A stretch of DNA of 64,000 bases, from positions 10,176,040 to 10,240,039 of the forward strand of contig NC_066512.1 in the NCBI RefSeq assembly GCF_024679095.1, read 5' to 3'. Within the stretch, counting starts at the first letter, position 1. Every line of letters begins with the position of its first letter. The notes beneath the pieces are model-generated. The model was not told the DNA's origin. It saw nothing but the letters and a program-made list of their open reading frames with translations, and did not search any database. The position numbers were made by a program, and so were the translations under genes. The DNA is from Eriocheir sinensis. Its lineage: Eukaryota > Arthropoda > Malacostraca > Decapoda > Varunidae. Of the stretch, positions 61,634 through 64,000 are shown in pieces.

Positions 61634-63313
61634 TACCCTCTCGAGTTTCGCGCTTGCTTCATTCCGAAGGAATGGCGCTAAACTCGAGGATCGCGAAACT
61701 CGAGGTATTGAAATCCATGTAAAAGCGCTTAATGGTTCTGACTCATGGAAAATAATGACTTTTTCCGACTTTACTTCCTTGTTATCACAATTTTTTCGAC
61801 TTTACTCCCTTGTTATCTCAAAATACGTACCTTGCTAATAGGCAGAAAATAGAAGTAAGAACAGTTCGTTTTTGTGCCACAGTTGAAGGCGGCTGCCTTA
61901 CAATTGGCTGGCAGTTCTGAATACACGCTTGTGATCCACGTGGTGTCGTCTGCTAAAGTAAGGGGGGTCGCTCGCGGTCACCCGTGGGACAGTTGGACAA
62001 ACCTATATTTTATCTGCTAACTCTTTCTGTTAAAAATCATGAAATCACTAATATCATGATTGCCTATTGAACGTAAACCTCTGCTGCTGCCGCAAAATAG
62101 CTCGCAGAGAGGTTCAACTTGTTTACTGTTTTCATATTTCCCTCAGAGCTCACAAAGATCACAAGCGGACAGACTAGAACAAAACCAGGCAAACTAATAC
62201 TTTTAATGCCGTGTATTCCCAGAGCGCGCATGCGTGGTGGACAGGAGAATGACTAATTTCATCGGGGAGATGTTTCTCGCAACACCGGCCAGTGTATAGT
62301 GGACCTTCTTCTTCTTCTTTTGACCTGTAACGCTTTGTATCGTTTCTTAGGTCCTCCTTCTCCACACTTTTATACTTCACAACATGCACTTAGGGCCGCT
62401 TTCACAGTCATTTTGTTTGCTTTGATCGTTACCAATGGCGGTGGTCGCCGCTATAATATTTCCACGTGAAACTGGCCGATCAGGTAGTGGCGGCTGCGGA
62501 GTTAGCCTAGTCCCGCACTTACCAAACACTCTCAACATCTCTCGCTTCGTCTGCAGCCGCCACTACCCCATCGGCCAGTTTCAAATGAAATACTTAGCGG
62601 CGCCATTGGTAACGATCAAAACAAAAAAAGTAACTGTGAAAGCGGCCCTTAGTTACTTAACAGTGCGCACTTATACACTTCACCCTTAACTTAGGTGTTT
62701 TTCTGTCCTTTTCTTTCCCTGATTTTGCTTTTCTATGCCCTTTTGCAATTTTTCACTATTACTTTTCACCGTCGCTGCCATGCATTACAGGCCAAAAGAA
62801 GAAGAAAAAGAAAACAACACCGGGAGATCTACAATTTTCATAGACTTGAGAAAAAGATTTTTGGACTGTGGTTCCACAGCACGGGGTGTTCTCTTGTTGA
62901 TCAAGTAGTAAGCAAAGCTGCTCTGCCAGTCCATTTTACGAGTCTCTTGGTGAGCCATCTTCCACTGCTCCTCACTACTTAGCCACTGCCATCGTCTGTT
63001 TGTTTACATGCAGCCGTTCGGCACCCACGTACCCAGGCTCCTACTCACAACCGTTTTCCATTCATAAGGACAACCAACAACTCGCTCCCGGTTGGGCATA
63101 CAGGCAACCGTGGTTGCCCATAGCCCCAATGGTTGGACACCGCCTTTTAAGGCAGCATGCATGACGCTGACGGTAGGTAGACGTGACCCATACATGTCAC
63201 AGCAACGCGAAACTCGTGGCGGTAATGCACGAAAGTCGTGATAGTAAGAATCTAGGACTAAGCGCTAAACTCGAGGATCGTGAAACTCGGATAGCGCGAA
63301 ACTCGAGAGGGTA

Positions 63314-63316
<3 letters not shown>
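61631..63316. mobile_element. Tigger/pogo-like element T8
   Basis: Ends cagtaccctctcgagtttcg and cgaaactcgagagggtact are inverted copies; TA repeats lie on both sides. The CTCGAG/GCGAAACTCG motif recurs near both ends. The interior is a mosaic: a module matching T5 inverted (62050-62290), MITE M2, and a Harbinger-type right end (63040-63150). No transposase. Confidence 0.85.
62393..62648. mobile_element. Palindromic Harbinger-like MITE M2 nested in T8
   Basis: Ends gggccgctttcacagtca and tgactgtgaaagcggccc-type complement (taactgtgaaagcggccc) flanked by TTA on both sides (62390-62392, 62649-62651), a 3-bp target typical of PIF/Harbinger. Nearly self-complementary over its length, centre near 62515. 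Confidence 0.85.
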
Positions 63317-63402
<86 letters not shown>

Positions 63403-64000
63403 TGTCAACGTACTAAAATGGTTTGCATACTCAGTTATTAGAAATTTAATGATATTTATAATAGAAAAAAATTGTGACAAGCAAAATGGGTGACATACTT
63501 GTGGCTGAACAATAAATTTGCAAGAAAATGGTGAATTGGCATTTACAGACCCAAATACGTTATGCTGTACCTCAGGTTGTGGCTTGTACTGAGTTTTCAG
63601 AAATAAACAATGTAATGAGTCTGTGCAGAATTAGGCAATTTCATAAAAAAAATATTTCATCACAAAGACTGAGCAGGTGGAGTTGTTACTGCATCTTTCA
63701 GTTGCCATGAGATGGGGACTGATGTAACTGCAACATATTACTTTCCAAAGTCCCTGATAGGTTAATATGCAGGACTAAATGAAGGGTGGGTGGTGTTGTG
63801 AGGAGGCCTGGGCAAAGATGGGGATTGGAGTCATCCCTCATCCATAGGAGCAGAAAAGAAAATTTATACTACATAGTGGCAACATAAAATATGCAGTTAT
63901 AGTTGGATATCAACTAAGTGTATCATGACTACCTCTATACACCAGTTAGACTGTTAGATGATCAATTAGACTAGTAGTGTTATGCTACTTATACATTGCA
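63317..64000. other. (TA)n tract and unassigned right end
   Basis: TA tract 63317-63397 continues from the right side of T8. The remaining 600 bp are AT-rich with no supported gene or element. Confidence 0.6.

Overview
The window is nuclear DNA from an animal, most likely a decapod crustacean (crab or shrimp). The evidence is GT-AG introns, extreme (TA)n, (GA)n, (GT)n and (AAT)n microsatellites, tRNA-headed SINEs, and LINE families I recognise as abundant in decapods. There are no bacterial-type genes, operons or CRISPR arrays.

Only one host gene is convincing: the 3' part of a SLO2/KCNT-type potassium channel gene on the minus strand. Its exons run right to left at 39163-39064, 38832-38727, 21654-21464, 14935-14736 and 8877-8685, with a probable last exon at 7741-7593. 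Reading phase matches at every junction. Its introns (231 bp, 17.1 kb, 6.5 kb, 5.9 kb and 0.9 kb) and its upstream flank are almost entirely mobile-element debris. A possible further upstream exon lies at 59217-59147.

Layout. 0-7 kb: a dispersed inverted-repeat element, a frameshifted arthropod repeat gene, and Tigger/pogo-like elements with a nested Harbinger element. 7-15 kb: SLO2 3' exons, two more Tigger-like elements, a hAT MITE, a decayed RTE-like LINE interrupted by a SINE. 16-21 kb: a piggyBac MITE, an internally deleted Jockey-like LINE, a 430-bp AAT repeat holding a Tigger-like element. 22-28 kb: a Gypsy-like remnant riddled with SINEs, a hAT MITE and piggyBac MITEs. 28.4-38.4 kb: a nest built on an RTE-like LINE that received a CR1/Jockey-like LINE fragment (itself hit by two piggyBac MITEs) and two hAT elements, all perhaps inside an older hAT. 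40-44 kb: a second RTE-like LINE (minus) with a piggyBac insertion. 45-48 kb: an inverted duplication carrying SINEs, another RTE-like LINE and a Jockey-like 3' end. 48-56 kb: a serial array of LINE and SINE 3' ends joined through (GT)n tracts. 58-63 kb: Harbinger-like palindromic MITEs, two Tigger-like elements, a hAT element and a SINE.

Several insertions can be dated relative to each other because target-site duplications are intact and a paralogous empty site lies elsewhere in the same window. Identifications of superfamily rest on termini, target-site duplications and protein motifs read by eye; no database search was possible.
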